DNA from: Halolamina salifodinae
GTDB taxonomy: Archaea > Halobacteriota > Halobacteria > Halobacteriales > Haloferacaceae
Direction: 5' to 3'
Length of the DNA: 64,000 bases
Assembly (NCBI RefSeq): GCF_017874235.1
Contig: NZ_JAGGLC010000006.1
Location: 124,001 to 188,000, forward strand
Shown: piece by piece, positions 53,211 through 62,163 of the stretch
Layout of the letters: each line of letters begins with the position of its first letter
Position numbering within the stretch: the stretch's first letter is position 1
Made by a program: the position numbers and the translations under genes
Notes under the pieces: model-generated
What the model was told of the DNA's origin: nothing
What the model saw: only the letters and a program-made list of their open reading frames with translations
The model's database searches: none

Positions 53211-53954
53211 ATGTCGGACGATGACGAGCGAGTGACCGTCGCGGGGTACGACCGACTCGCCGACGCCACGGACCTTGACCAGTGGGAGAGTCCGTGGGGC
53301 GACAGCCACTATCAGCGCCACTACGTCTGGCCCGCCGCTGCGTCGATGCTGCCGGAAGTAGACGGCTTGGACGTACTCGACGCCGGTTGTGGCGTCGGCT
53401 CTTACACCGAGTGGTTCCACGACAACGGCGCCGCCGTCGTCGCCGTCGACGCGAGCGAGGACGCACTCGCGAGCGCCCGTGAGCGATGTCCCGAGGACGT
53501 AACGTTCTACCAGCAGAATCTGACCGAACCGTTCGAGTTCGCCGATAGCGATAGCTTCGACCTCGTGTTCAGCAACCTCGTGCTGGACCACATCGAAGAT
53601 TGGTGCCCGGTCTTCGAAACGTTCGCCCGCGTGCTGCGTCCGGGCGGAACGGTGGTGTTCACCACAATTCACCCGTTTCGGCGCTACCTGAACCACCGCG
53701 ATGACCTGGCTAACTACTACGAGACCGAGGGGTACGTGGTCGAGTGGGGAAGCACGGACGTGGAGATCGAGTCGTACTACCGACCGATCGGGGAAGTGGT
53801 CAACGCCGTCGCAGACGCCGGATTCCGGATCGACGAGTTCCGCGAGGCTAGACCGCAGGAGAGTTACGAGGACCACCAGCCCGAGCGCTACGAGAGCGCG
53901 ATGGCGAAACCGGATACGCTGTGTGTCCGGGTCGAGTTGCCCGGGAACCGCTAG
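53211..53954 (+). CDS. Class I SAM-dependent methyltransferase
   Basis: A 247-residue protein with motif I VLDAGCGVGSYTEWF, motif II FDLVFSNLVLDHI, and VLRPGGTVVFTTIHPF. Small-molecule methyltransferase (UbiE/type 11 group). Substrate unknown. Convergent with gnd; the gap is 3 bp. Confidence 0.9.
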   Translation: MSDDDERVTVAGYDRLADATDLDQWESPWGDSHYQRHYVWPAAASMLPEVDGLDVLDAGCGVGSYTEWFHDNGAAVVAVDASEDALASARERCPEDVTFYQQNLTEPFEFADSDSFDLVFSNLVLDHIEDWCPVFETFARVLRPGGTVVFTTIHPFRRYLNHRDDLANYYETEGYVVEWGSTDVEIESYYRPIGEVVNAVADAGFRIDEFREARPQESYEDHQPERYESAMAKPDTLCVRVELPGNR

Positions 53955-53957
53955 CGA

Positions 53958-54857
53958 CTACTGCCGGGAGACCTCGTGCCGGCCGAACCCGTATCGCAGG
54001 CGGTTGGCGAGCCGTCGGGCGAATCGCCCCTCCTCGGGGGCGCGCGAGCCGAACCGCTCGGCGAGCGCCTGGTAGATGAGTGGGACGGGCACCTCCTGTT
54101 CCAGCGCCTCCTGTACCGTCCACGTGCCCGTCGAGCCACCGGCGACGTGGTCGGCGACATCGCCCAGATCGTTGCCCTCCTCGCGGAACGCCTCCTCGCA
54201 GAGTTCGAGCAGCCACGAACGAATCACGGCGCCGTTGTTCCACGTCCGGGCGACAGACTCCAGATCGAGGTCGTAGCGACCGTTCGCGAGCAGTTCGAAC
54301 CCTTCCCCGTAGGTCTGCATCAGCGCGTACTCCACGCCGTTGTGGACCATCTTCACGTAGTGGCCCGAGCCGGCGGGACCCATCCGGTCGTGCCCGGCGT
54401 TCCCGGTGGCGACGGCGTCGAAGACCGGGACCATCGCCTCGTAGGCCCACTCGGGGCCGCCGACCATCAGCGAGAAGCCGAGATGTGCGCCCGCGGGGCC
54501 GCCGGAGGTGCCACAGTCGAGGTAGGCGGCCTCCGTCTCCGCGGCCCGGCGCACGGACTTCTCGAAGTGGGAGTTGCCGCCGTCGACGACTACGTCGTCC
54601 GCGTCGAGGTGGGGTTCGAGGTCGTCCAGGGTGGCGTCGACGGGGTCGCCCGCCGGCACCATCAGCCAGATGCGTTTCTCCTCGCCGAGTCGGTCACAGA
54701 GATCCGCGACGCTGTCGGCGGGCGTCGCGCCCGCCTCGGCGGCCTCGGCGGTGGCCTCCGCGCTGAGGTCGAACGCGACCACGTCGTGGCCCGCGTCGAT
54801 AGTTCGGTCGACGACGATCTGTCCCATCCGACCGAGTCCGATGACGCCGAGTTCCAT
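53958..54857 (-). CDS. gnd: 6-phosphogluconate dehydrogenase (decarboxylating), short form
   Basis: A 299-residue protein, the short NAD-type 6PGDH found in haloarchaea and some bacteria rather than the ~470-residue NADP form. Visible: IGLGRMGQIV (nucleotide), VVDGGNSHF, GTSGGPAGAH, and KMVHNGVEYALMQ with the catalytic Lys and Asn. Converts 6-phosphogluconate to ribulose-5-phosphate and CO2; in haloarchaea it is the pentose-supplying oxidative step. Confidence 0.93.
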   Translation of the reverse strand: MELGVIGLGRMGQIVVDRTIDAGHDVVAFDLSAEATAEAAEAGATPADSVADLCDRLGEEKRIWLMVPAGDPVDATLDDLEPHLDADDVVVDGGNSHFEKSVRRAAETEAAYLDCGTSGGPAGAHLGFSLMVGGPEWAYEAMVPVFDAVATGNAGHDRMGPAGSGHYVKMVHNGVEYALMQTYGEGFELLANGRYDLDLESVARTWNNGAVIRSWLLELCEEAFREEGNDLGDVADHVAGGSTGTWTVQEALEQEVPVPLIYQALAERFGSRAPEEGRFARRLANRLRYGFGRHEVSRQ

Positions 54858-54999
54858 ACTCGGAACTGTGAGGGTAGCGTGGTAGCCGTTGCGGTCCCGT
54901 GCGGGCGTCGATGTCGCTGGCGTGCCGTGCGGTAGTAGGGACGCCCTGGGCCGGGGCAGTCCCGCGGGTATTTTGCCGCCGAGGGGCGACCGCCCGGGC

Positions 55000-56103
55000 A
55001 TGGACGAACGCATCCGTGAACACGCGAGGACGCTGGTCGACTGGAGTGCCCGGATCGAGGCGGGCGACAACGTGGTGCTGTCGGTCGCCGAGGGCGCCCA
55101 CGACCTCGCCGTCGCCGTCGCCGAGGAACTGGGGAAGCGCGACGCGAACGTGGTGACGCTGTACAACTCCGACGAAGTGAGCCGCGCACACACCCGCGCC
55201 CACAGCGACGAGTTCGACGAGGACCCCGAGTACGAGCGCGCGCTGTACGCGAACGCCGACTCGGTGCTGAGCCTCGGCGGCGGCCACAACACCACCGCCA
55301 GCGCCGACGTGCCCGCCGAGAAGCGCCAGGCGAAGGGCCGCGCCCGGCAGGGGATCCGCGAGGCACGGATGGACACCGACTGGGTGTCGACGGTCCACCC
55401 GACGCGCTCGCTGGCCCAGCAGGCCGGCATGAGCCACGAGGCGTATCAGGCGTTCGTCTACGACGCCATCCTGCGGGACTGGGAGGAACTGGCCGACAAG
55501 ATGGCGATGATGAAGGACCTGCTCGACGAGGGCAGCGAGGTCCGCATCGTCAAGGAAGACACCGACCTCACGATCTCCATCGAGGGCCGGACGGCGGTCA
55601 ACTCCGCCGCCAGCGTGGCCTACGACTCCCACAACCTCCCCTCCGGCGAGGTGTTCACCGCGCCCCACGCGACGGAGGGCGAGGTGTTCTTCGACGTGCC
55701 GATGACGATCAACAGCCAGCGCGTGCGGAACATCCACCTCACGTTCGAGGATGGCGAGGTCGTCGACTTCGCTGCCGAGCAGAACGAGGACGTCATCGCG
55801 GAGGTACTGGACACCGACGAGGGGGCCAAACGGCTGGGCGAACTCGGCATCGGGATGAACCGCGGCATCGACCAGTTCACCGACAGCATCCTGTTCGACG
55901 AGAAGATGGGCGATACGGTGCATCTGGCGCTCGGGCGGGCCTACGAGTCGAACTTCCCCGAGGGCAGCGAGGACGAGGCCAACGACTCGGCGGTCCACGT
56001 CGACATGATCACCGACATGAGCGAGGACTCGCGGATGGAGGTGGATGGGGAGGTGGTCCAGCGTAACGGGACGTTCCGGTGGGAGGACGGGTTCGAGGAG
56101 TAG
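55000..56103 (+). CDS. Aminopeptidase T-type metallopeptidase (M29)
   Basis: A 367-residue protein of the M29 family (thermophilic aminopeptidase). The conserved N-terminal domain (HARTLVDWSARIEAGDNVVL) is followed by EGRTAVNSA, FTAPHATEGEVFF and the metal-ligand region with ELGIGMNRGI, DEKMGDTVHLALGRAY and DSAVHVDMITDM. Cleaves N-terminal residues with dinuclear metal. The ATG at 55000 is supported by length. Followed by hairpin element C. Confidence 0.92.
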   Translation: MDERIREHARTLVDWSARIEAGDNVVLSVAEGAHDLAVAVAEELGKRDANVVTLYNSDEVSRAHTRAHSDEFDEDPEYERALYANADSVLSLGGGHNTTASADVPAEKRQAKGRARQGIREARMDTDWVSTVHPTRSLAQQAGMSHEAYQAFVYDAILRDWEELADKMAMMKDLLDEGSEVRIVKEDTDLTISIEGRTAVNSAASVAYDSHNLPSGEVFTAPHATEGEVFFDVPMTINSQRVRNIHLTFEDGEVVDFAAEQNEDVIAEVLDTDEGAKRLGELGIGMNRGIDQFTDSILFDEKMGDTVHLALGRAYESNFPEGSEDEANDSAVHVDMITDMSEDSRMEVDGEVVQRNGTFRWEDGFEE

Positions 56104-56161
56104 GTAGATCGGGTCGGAGGCGTCGATATTCTCGGTATCGGTTTTTGCTCTAGGACTGCAT

Positions 56162-56513
56162 CGGCGAACAGCACCGCGGAGTTCCCTTGGACACTTGTAA
56201 CGGCACCGCTCAGCACAGCCCACAGCCTCCCCAGCCGACTCGCTCGGGCTTAACCCTCGCTCGTCCCTCGCGCGCTCGTTCGCGCCGACGCGTTGTGCGG
56301 GCGACCCGTGCGTCGCCCGCACGGCCAGCGAGAGCTTCGCTCTCGCCCTGCTCACGTCACGCGCCACCACCGCGCGGTGCGGGTGCGGTGGACGCCTCGC
56401 GTCGGCGAATCGTCGCCGACGCCGGGGGAGGGGTGGGGACCCGGCGCTGCGCCGGACCTCGGGTCCGGCGCCCGGCTGTTTCTCAGGTGTCAACGATAGA
56501 GCTGCTGTTGCTG
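56162..56513. mobile_element. Hairpin-array element C (352 bp, non-coding)
   Basis: The left end CGGCGAACAGCACCGCGGAG resembles element A's left end; the right end, read in reverse, is CAGCAACAGCAGCTCTATCG then TTGACACC, like element B's left end. Internal palindromes: GTGCGGGCGAC/GTCGCCCGCAC, GCGAGAGC-ttc-GCTCTCGC, GCGTCGGCGA/TCGCCGACGC, CCGGCG-ctg-CGCCGG, GCCGGACC-tcg-GGTCCGGC. Shares CACAGCCTCCCCAGCCGACT with element B. No ORF. The rest of the spacer to 56638 has no recognisable feature. Confidence 0.65.
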
Positions 56514-56638
56514 CGGCTGTCCCGAAAACCGTACGCCATTCTGCCGTCGACACACCAGCAGTCCCCTATCGAGATACCACCAACTACCCAGTAAAACGGC
56601 CACCGAGATTTTCACCCCCACGCCACAACCCACGCCCC

Positions 56639-56914
56639 ATGCCCGAGTTCGACGCCGACGCCGTCGACCCGACGCTCCGACTGCTCTACCAGTCCGGCGT
56701 CGGCATCTCGCCCAGCGGCATCGCCGCCAACCTCCAGCACCGGATGAACGACCCACCCTCCAGAACCGCCGTTCTGAACGCGGTCCGGGAGCTATCCGAA
56801 GGCCGGTACATCCGCTCGATCAGCGACGTGGAGTCCTGCTACATCATCACCGACCACGGCCGGGACTACGTCGAGACGGAGATAGACGACGAGGCGATGG
56901 GGTTCGTCGACTAG
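56639..56914 (+). CDS. Small winged-helix-like protein
   Basis: A 91-residue protein with a predicted helix-turn-helix (GIAANLQHRMNDPPSRTAVL, then NAVRELSEGRYIRSI) and a DVESCYIITDHGRDYVETEI wing segment, resembling PhiH1-repressor-like haloarchaeal DNA-binding proteins. Likely a transcription factor. It overlaps the convergent DUF5806 gene by 4 bp. Confidence 0.75.
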   Translation: MPEFDADAVDPTLRLLYQSGVGISPSGIAANLQHRMNDPPSRTAVLNAVRELSEGRYIRSISDVESCYIITDHGRDYVETEIDDEAMGFVD

Positions 56915-57660
56915 TCAGTTTCGTGGACGTGCCCACACTCCGGGCACTTGACCTCCTCCCCGCGCACCTCCGCCGACGCCTCCCGCACCTCGCGCATCAC
57001 CCGCGAAATCTCGTCCTCCGCTTCCAGTTCCTCGTCGACGGAGAGATCCACACCCTCGACCTCCAGGAGGAACTTCGCGATCTCGGTCACCTCGTACATC
57101 GTGTCGTCGAGCTCCTCGGCCGTGTAGAACCCCGACATCGCACCGTAGAGGAACGTCGCGCCGGCCTTCGTGACCTTCTCCTCGAAGGACGCGCGGGCCT
57201 GATTCACCGCCTGCGGCGAGTAGGTGTCCGTCATAAAGGGCACCAGCCGCGGGAGGTTCTCGCCGATCTTGGTCATCTCGACGCCGGTCTCGGTCCGGAA
57301 GTCCGCACAGAGTCGCGCGATGGCCCACTCGCGGGCGGTGATGTACGTCCGCTCGCGCAAGAACTCGTTGACGCGGTCGTAGTCCGCGCGGTCCATCTTC
57401 GTGAACCGGGTGTACTCCTGTACGTCCTCGGGCACGTCGGCGGGCATGTCGTCGAGGCCAGTGCGCTCGTGGGTCGGCTGAGTGTCAGTCGGCTCGCTAT
57501 CGGTGGCGTCACGCTCTGTCGGGCCGTCGTCGACGCCTGCCGTGGGGGCGTCGCCCGCTGCATCGGGAGATTCGTCAGTCGGCGACTCGTACTCGGGCGA
57601 CTCGCGGTCGCCGGGCGTCGCTCGGTCGTCGTTTGCAGACGGCGTCGGATCCTCGCTCAT
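56911..57660 (-). CDS. DUF5806 family protein
   Basis: A 249-residue protein. Residues ~1-85 are a low-complexity acidic region; ~86-225 is the conserved DUF5806 core (YTRFTKMDRADYDRVNEFLR, EKVTKAGATFLYGAMSGFYT); the C-terminus has a lone CPECGH zinc knuckle. Start ATG 57660. Function unknown; widespread in haloarchaea as I recall. Confidence 0.85.
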   Translation of the reverse strand: MSEDPTPSANDDRATPGDRESPEYESPTDESPDAAGDAPTAGVDDGPTERDATDSEPTDTQPTHERTGLDDMPADVPEDVQEYTRFTKMDRADYDRVNEFLRERTYITAREWAIARLCADFRTETGVEMTKIGENLPRLVPFMTDTYSPQAVNQARASFEEKVTKAGATFLYGAMSGFYTAEELDDTMYEVTEIAKFLLEVEGVDLSVDEELEAEDEISRVMREVREASAEVRGEEVKCPECGHVHETD

Positions 57661-57768
57661 GCCCCTACCTGACACAGCCACGGACATAGGGCTACTCCTC
57701 CGCCGGCGGCCAGCGCGGGTCGACGCCCGCCCCGGGGGTTTATCAACCGAGGGGGCGTCCGGCCGGCC

Positions 57769-58137
57769 ATGAAGGTGCTGCTCGGGATCGGCGGGAGCGA
57801 CGACTCCATTCGGGCGCTGGAGGCGGTCGTGGCCCGCGCCGCGGCGGTCGGCGACGACCTCACCATCGCCATCGTCGAGAACCCCCGGTCGCCGCGTTCA
57901 CGCGAGGAGATCGCCGAACGGGCACGCGAGGAGCTCGAGGGCGCCGGTATCGACGCCCCGATCCGGCAGGTCGAGGGCAACCCCGGGAGCGAACTGGTCG
58001 ACATCGCCGAGCGCGGGGCGTTCGACGAGATCGCGCTCGGCGGCGGGCAGACCAGCCCCATGGGAAAGATCAACGTCGGCAGCATCGCGGAGTTCGTGCT
58101 GTTGAACGCCCGGACGACGGTCCGGCTGATCCGGTGA
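57769..58137 (+). CDS. Universal stress (UspA-like) protein
   Basis: A 122-residue single UspA-type domain (MKVLLGIGGSDDSIRALEAV; GNPGSELVDIAERGAFDEIA; GGGQTSPMGKINVGSIAEFV with a G-2x-G-9x-G(S/T)-like end). May bind ATP or act in stress. The GNAT gene starts 2 bp after its stop, so they form an operon. Confidence 0.85.
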   Translation: MKVLLGIGGSDDSIRALEAVVARAAAVGDDLTIAIVENPRSPRSREEIAERAREELEGAGIDAPIRQVEGNPGSELVDIAERGAFDEIALGGGQTSPMGKINVGSIAEFVLLNARTTVRLIR

Positions 58138-58138
58138 G

Positions 58139-58705
58139 ATGACCGGACCAACGCGCTATCCGGACGAACCCGTCGGCGGCTTCCCGTCGCCGCCCCGTAC
58201 CGTCGAGGACGCCGATGGCCGTGAGATCGATCTCCGGGCCTACGACGGCAGCGACGACGAACGCGAGGCGCTCCGGGCGATGTACGAGGCGTTCGACCCC
58301 GCCGACCGCGCACAGGGGATCCCGCCGAGTCGGCCCGGAAAACTCGAAGAGTGGCTCGACCGCATCCTCACCACCGAGTGCTGCAACGTGTTCGCGTGGG
58401 ACGGTGACGACGTGGTGGGTCACGCGACGCTGGTGCCCGAGAACGGCCCCGAGTCGCCCTACGAACTCGCCATCTTCGTGGTCCAATCCCACCAGGGCGC
58501 CGGGATCGGGACGGCGTTGATGAAGTCGATACTGGGCCACGGCGCCGACGAAGGCATCTCGAAGGTGTGGCTCACTGTCGAGCGTTGGAACCGGTCGGCG
58601 GTGGGTCTGTACGAGAAGATCGGGTTCGAAACCACCGACGCCGAGAGCTTCGAGTTGGAGATGGCGATCCGACTCGACGCCGGTCAGACCGAAAGCACGG
58701 GCTGA
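58139..58705 (+). CDS. GNAT family N-acetyltransferase
   Basis: A 188-residue protein with the CoA loop VQSHQGAGIGTALMKSIL and motif B WNRSAVGLYEKIGFE; an N-terminal segment of ~60 residues precedes. Start is 1 bp after the UspA stop. The last 22 bp overlap the 3' end of the convergent UspA gene. Substrate unknown. Confidence 0.87.
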   Translation: MTGPTRYPDEPVGGFPSPPRTVEDADGREIDLRAYDGSDDEREALRAMYEAFDPADRAQGIPPSRPGKLEEWLDRILTTECCNVFAWDGDDVVGHATLVPENGPESPYELAIFVVQSHQGAGIGTALMKSILGHGADEGISKVWLTVERWNRSAVGLYEKIGFETTDAESFELEMAIRLDAGQTESTG

Positions 58706-59091
58706 CTCGCGTAGCGGAGCACGTACTCCGCCGTCTTCTCCAGGACGGCCGCGCGGGTCCCGGTCTGGGGCTCGCGGGGGACGACGAGGAAGTCCGCGCC
58801 GTCCTCCTCGGCAGTGTCGAGGACGACGCTGCCGGGGTGTTGGCTGAGTCGGTCCGTCGAGAACCCCGAGACCGTCCCGGTAGCGACGTCGACGCCGTGG
58901 TCGGCCGCGATCTCCGTGGCTGTCTCTTCGTACTCCTCGGCGTCGCGGTCGGCGACCGCGCTCTCGCCGAGCACGTAGACGACCTGTACGTCGGCGTCGT
59001 AGGCTTCGGCGACGGTCGCCGCGTACTCGAGGGCGCGGGTCGACTCCTCGCTCCCGTCGACGGCCACGAGCACGAGGTCGAACGGATCCAT
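58684..59091 (-). CDS. Universal stress protein UspA family
   Basis: A 135-residue UspA domain: DLVLVAVDGSEESTRALEYA at the N-terminus and VVLDTAEEDGADFLVVPREP. The ATP-binding G-2x-G-9x-G(S/T) motif is replaced (PREPQTGTRAAVLEKTAEYV), so nucleotide binding is uncertain. The ATG at 59091 is preferred to 59265, which would include non-conserved leader. Convergent with GNAT by 22-bp overlap. Confidence 0.85.
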   Translation of the reverse strand: MDPFDLVLVAVDGSEESTRALEYAATVAEAYDADVQVVYVLGESAVADRDAEEYEETATEIAADHGVDVATGTVSGFSTDRLSQHPGSVVLDTAEEDGADFLVVPREPQTGTRAAVLEKTAEYVLRYASQPVLSV

Positions 59092-59439
59092 GGGTGTGAG
59101 TCCGGGCGGGGACGCAAAACCGTTTCCGTGCGAGGTCGGGGCAACTCCGCGACCGAAGCTCTCACGAGTGAAGCGGGTGAGAGCACGTCGGAGCTTGCTC
59201 CGACGGAGGGAGCGGAGGCAAACCGCCTCGAAAGCGAACGGCGAACGGAGTGAGCCGTGAGTCACGAGCGCCGTGGGGGAACCCCCGACACTAGTGAGGA
59301 TCGTATCTGGTAGTGATCTTCATCTGTCTCTTTACTTATGGAGGGAGGCTACAGGTTCGATGGGTTGCTACTGCGAAGATACCAACGCCACCGCCGAGTT
59401 CAAGAGTTCGTGATTCATAGTACTGTCAGATAATGGATT
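59092..59439. other. Gene-free spacer with a perfect hairpin
   Basis: Contains GTCGGAGC-tt-GCTCCGAC (59187-59204), a GAGCGGAGGCAAACCGCCTC palindromic run, and lower-GC sequence towards 59439. No gene supported; the short frames here are shadows. It ends at the orphan gene's promoter region. Confidence 0.6.
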
Positions 59440-59460
59440 ATGACCGATCGGGGTGAACGT

Positions 59461-60255
59461 ATGAACTCCGGGACGAAGATTCTGCACCAACAGGCAGTTC
59501 GAATTCCGCTGCCAGATGTGGAAGCAGAACGTTCCCACCACAAGAACATGGCGAGAATTGCAGCGGCTGGCGAGCGAAAGAGCGAGTTGCTCAACGACCC
59601 AGATGTCCCGTTAACGGAGGTATATGAGGACGAACTGGATGAAATGAGACAGAGTTTCAAACACCGTTTACACCAGATTGCTGGCGATGACTACTACGAG
59701 GTTGCGACCGCGTATCTCGATGGGGAGCGTGACGACTGGATCGGAGCACTCGCAGCGTATTACTTGGAGTGTTACTATCGTCTTCAGGAGCGATACACCG
59801 TTGACGAGCAAATTTTCTTCTTGGTGATTCTGCGATATCCGGACTGTTTCACGGTGAACCTCAGTTTCCTCACCGGCGATATCAGCCCCGCTGCAGTTCG
59901 ATACGAGTCCATCAAACACGTGGAGGCAAATCTCAACGAACACCACCAAGAACAGTACTACGCAGACTGTCAGTACTCCCAGCACAAGGCGTCGGAATAC
60001 CTTCGTGAGAGCGTCAACTGCATTCGGGAAGCGTTCCCGGATCCGGATACGACTCCGTATGAGCAACGCCAGTATGGGGGGTTTGTACACGTCACCGGGC
60101 GGGACGGCACGACGTTCGCAGAGGTCCTTGATTCACTCTCTGCAAACTCGGATCGGTTCGATGACGAGGCCACGTCCCCGAGCCTCGTATCGGAAGGCCC
60201 AGAGACCAGCCGAGCTAAGGAAACATATGTTTCGAACCCCGAGATCAAACTCTAG
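59461..60255 (+). CDS. Unrecognised protein in lower-GC DNA
   Basis: A 264-residue soluble protein, helical, with no signal or membrane segment. Visible features: SHHKNMARIAAAGERKSELL, EDELDEMRQSFKHRLHQIAG, DDWIGALAAYYLECYYRLQE, and a Cys/Tyr-rich middle. Codon use is clearly less GC-rich than neighbours, and an SD-like GGTGA lies 5 bp before the ATG. ATG at 59440 is an alternative start. Probably acquired horizontally; function unknown. Confidence 0.7.
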   Translation: MNSGTKILHQQAVRIPLPDVEAERSHHKNMARIAAAGERKSELLNDPDVPLTEVYEDELDEMRQSFKHRLHQIAGDDYYEVATAYLDGERDDWIGALAAYYLECYYRLQERYTVDEQIFFLVILRYPDCFTVNLSFLTGDISPAAVRYESIKHVEANLNEHHQEQYYADCQYSQHKASEYLRESVNCIREAFPDPDTTPYEQRQYGGFVHVTGRDGTTFAEVLDSLSANSDRFDDEATSPSLVSEGPETSRAKETYVSNPEIKL

Positions 60256-60351
60256 ATGAAGTTTCTTCCTAACGACTGTTGGGGATAGACCATCCCAGAA
60301 ACGCGAGTGGTGAGACCGGCACCCCGCTTACACGTCCCGCGCCCCAGTCAC

Positions 60352-61356
60352 TCAGAGCGACTCGGCCACGTCCTCGGCGAAGTAGGTCAGGATCAGGTCC
60401 GCGCCGGCGCGCTTGATCGACAGCAGCGACTCGTGCGCGACGGCATCGAGGTCCAGCCAGCCCTTCTCGGCGGCGGCCTGCAGCATCGCGTACTCCCCGG
60501 AGACGTTGTACGCCGCAACCGGGTGGTCGTGGTCCTCGCGCACCTGCGCGACCACGTCGAGGTACGGCAGCGCGGGCTTGACCATCAGCACGTCGGCGCC
60601 CTCGGTCACGTCGAGTTCGACCTCGCGGCGGGCCTCCCGGGCGTTCGCCGGGTCCATCTGATAGTGCCGGCGGTCGCCGAAGGCGGGCGCGCCGTCGGCG
60701 GCGTCCCGGAACGGCCCGTAGAACGAGGACTCGTACTTGGCGGCGTAGGACATGATCGGGCGGTTCCGGAACCCCGCCGAATCGAGACCGTCGCGGATGG
60801 CGCCGACCATGCCGTCGAGGCTGGCCGATGGAGCGACCATGTCCGCGCCCGCTTCAGCGTGGGAGACGGCGGTTTCGGCGAGCAGGTCGACGCTCTCGTC
60901 GTTCCGGACGGTGAGATGCGGGTCCTCGTCGGCGCCCGGTTCGACGATGCCGCAGTGGCCGTGTTCGGTGTACTCACAGAGACAGACGTCGGTGATGACG
61001 TAGGCCCCCGTCTCCTCGGTGATCGCTCGGACCGCGCGCTGGACGACGCCGTTCTCGGCGTAGGCGCGGGTCCCCCGGGCGTCCTTGAACTCGGGGATGC
61101 CGAAGATCATGACCGCCTCGACGCCCGTCTCGAGCACCTCCTCGACGCGGGAAACGGCCTGTTCGACGGGCACGCGCTCGTGGCCGGGCATCGTCTCGAT
61201 GGGGACGCGCTCGTCGGTAGTCGCGTCGACGAACACGGGCGCGATCAGGTCCGACGCCGAGAGGTCGGTTTCGGCGACGAGCGAGCGGACGCCGTCGGCC
61301 CGCAGACGGCGCGGGCGCCGGGCATCGTCGCGGCCGGGGCGAGGGGTGTGGTCCAT
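60352..61356 (-). CDS. hemB: Delta-aminolevulinic acid dehydratase (porphobilinogen synthase)
   Basis: A 334-residue enzyme that condenses two ALA molecules to porphobilinogen in haem/cobalamin/F430 synthesis. Visible: APVFVDATTDER, metal site DVCLCEYTEHGHCG (three Cys, zinc-type), MVAPSASLDGMV, YAAKYESSFYGPF and VLMVKPALPYLD with the Schiff-base lysines. Length matches the family. Confidence 0.97.
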   Translation of the reverse strand: MDHTPRPGRDDARRPRRLRADGVRSLVAETDLSASDLIAPVFVDATTDERVPIETMPGHERVPVEQAVSRVEEVLETGVEAVMIFGIPEFKDARGTRAYAENGVVQRAVRAITEETGAYVITDVCLCEYTEHGHCGIVEPGADEDPHLTVRNDESVDLLAETAVSHAEAGADMVAPSASLDGMVGAIRDGLDSAGFRNRPIMSYAAKYESSFYGPFRDAADGAPAFGDRRHYQMDPANAREARREVELDVTEGADVLMVKPALPYLDVVAQVREDHDHPVAAYNVSGEYAMLQAAAEKGWLDLDAVAHESLLSIKRAGADLILTYFAEDVAESL

Positions 61357-61445
61357 ATCGGAGCCAGCGGCCCCGGCGGCAAAACCGCGTCGCTCCGGGG
61401 GCCGGCATCCGCGTTCTTAACCGACTGGATCGCGTACTCTCGGGT

Positions 61446-61610
61446 ATGAAATGCCACTACTGCGAGGACGACGCCGTCTACGCCGCGGAGACGGACGGGA
61501 TCAAGGTCGGCCTCTGTGAGCAGCACTTCCAGGAGCGCGTCGAGGAGTTGGCCGACGACGAGGGGCTGGAAGCGCTGCGCGAGCAGACCGAGATCGACCG
61601 CGCGGAGTAA
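61446..61610 (+). CDS. DUF6757 family small zinc-ribbon protein
   Basis: A 54-residue protein (MKCHYCEDDAVYAAETDGIK, then VGLCEQHFQERVEEL). CxxC and CxxH form a single zinc knuckle, as in haloarchaeal DUF6757. Below usual ORF-length cutoffs. It lies 89 bp from the divergent hemB gene and converges with the DedA gene, whose stop is 3 bp away. Function unknown. Confidence 0.78.
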   Translation: MKCHYCEDDAVYAAETDGIKVGLCEQHFQERVEELADDEGLEALREQTEIDRAE

Positions 61611-61613
61611 TCG

Positions 61614-62135
61614 TTACCAGAGGACGTCGACGCCGAACACGTACAGCGCCGCCAGCGCCGACTCGAACAGCACCGTTCCGAGCGCCGAGAGCGCGACGAA
61701 CCGCGCCGTCTCCATCTTCGCCAACCCCGCCGGCACCGTCAACATCCCGCGGGTGAACAGCATCGCGTTGCTCCCGGTGACCGCCGGGCCGCCCCAGCGG
61801 TCGAACCAGCCGTCGAACCGGGTGAGGGTGCGGTCGCTCACGCGGAACCACCGATTCTGCAGGAGATACTCGCGACCGGCGCGTTTCGCGACCGTAAAGA
61901 GTGCGACCTGCCCGACGGTGGCGCCGAGCACCGCGACCGCGAGAATCGGCAGCAGGCGGTCGGGGCTGTGGCCAAGCAGGGCCAGTGACCCCGGGACGAG
62001 GAGTTCGCTGGGGACGAAGTACATCAACATCGCTCCCTCCAGCACGAACACGCCGAACAGGACGAGATAAGCCCACTCCGAGTGCAGCAGCGACTGGAGC
62101 CAGCCCGGCATCTCCGAGACGATCCCCTCGTTCAC
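61614..62135 (-). CDS. DedA / SNARE-associated family membrane protein
   Basis: A 173-residue polytopic membrane protein. The DedA-type blocks are FVLEGAMLMYFVPSELLVPG, FTVAKRAGREYLLQNRWFR and NAMLFTRGMLTVPAGLAKME, the last with the conserved Arg/Pro of the re-entrant segment. Proposed flippase for undecaprenyl-type or phosphatidyl lipids in the family. Confidence 0.85.
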   Translation of the reverse strand: MNEGIVSEMPGWLQSLLHSEWAYLVLFGVFVLEGAMLMYFVPSELLVPGSLALLGHSPDRLLPILAVAVLGATVGQVALFTVAKRAGREYLLQNRWFRVSDRTLTRFDGWFDRWGGPAVTGSNAMLFTRGMLTVPAGLAKMETARFVALSALGTVLFESALAALYVFGVDVLW

Positions 62136-62163
62136 GGCCGGTGGTATCGGTGTCGCGGGTAAA

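Noticed and set aside
54694-56553. 619-residue minus-strand frame opposite the M29 aminopeptidase and element C
   Set aside because: Shadow of the aminopeptidase; His/Val/Asp repeats with no family motifs.
59375-59405. Fragment of the A/C left-end sequence near 59388
   Set aside because: Only a short ACCGCCGAGTTC match; too weak to call a repeat copy.
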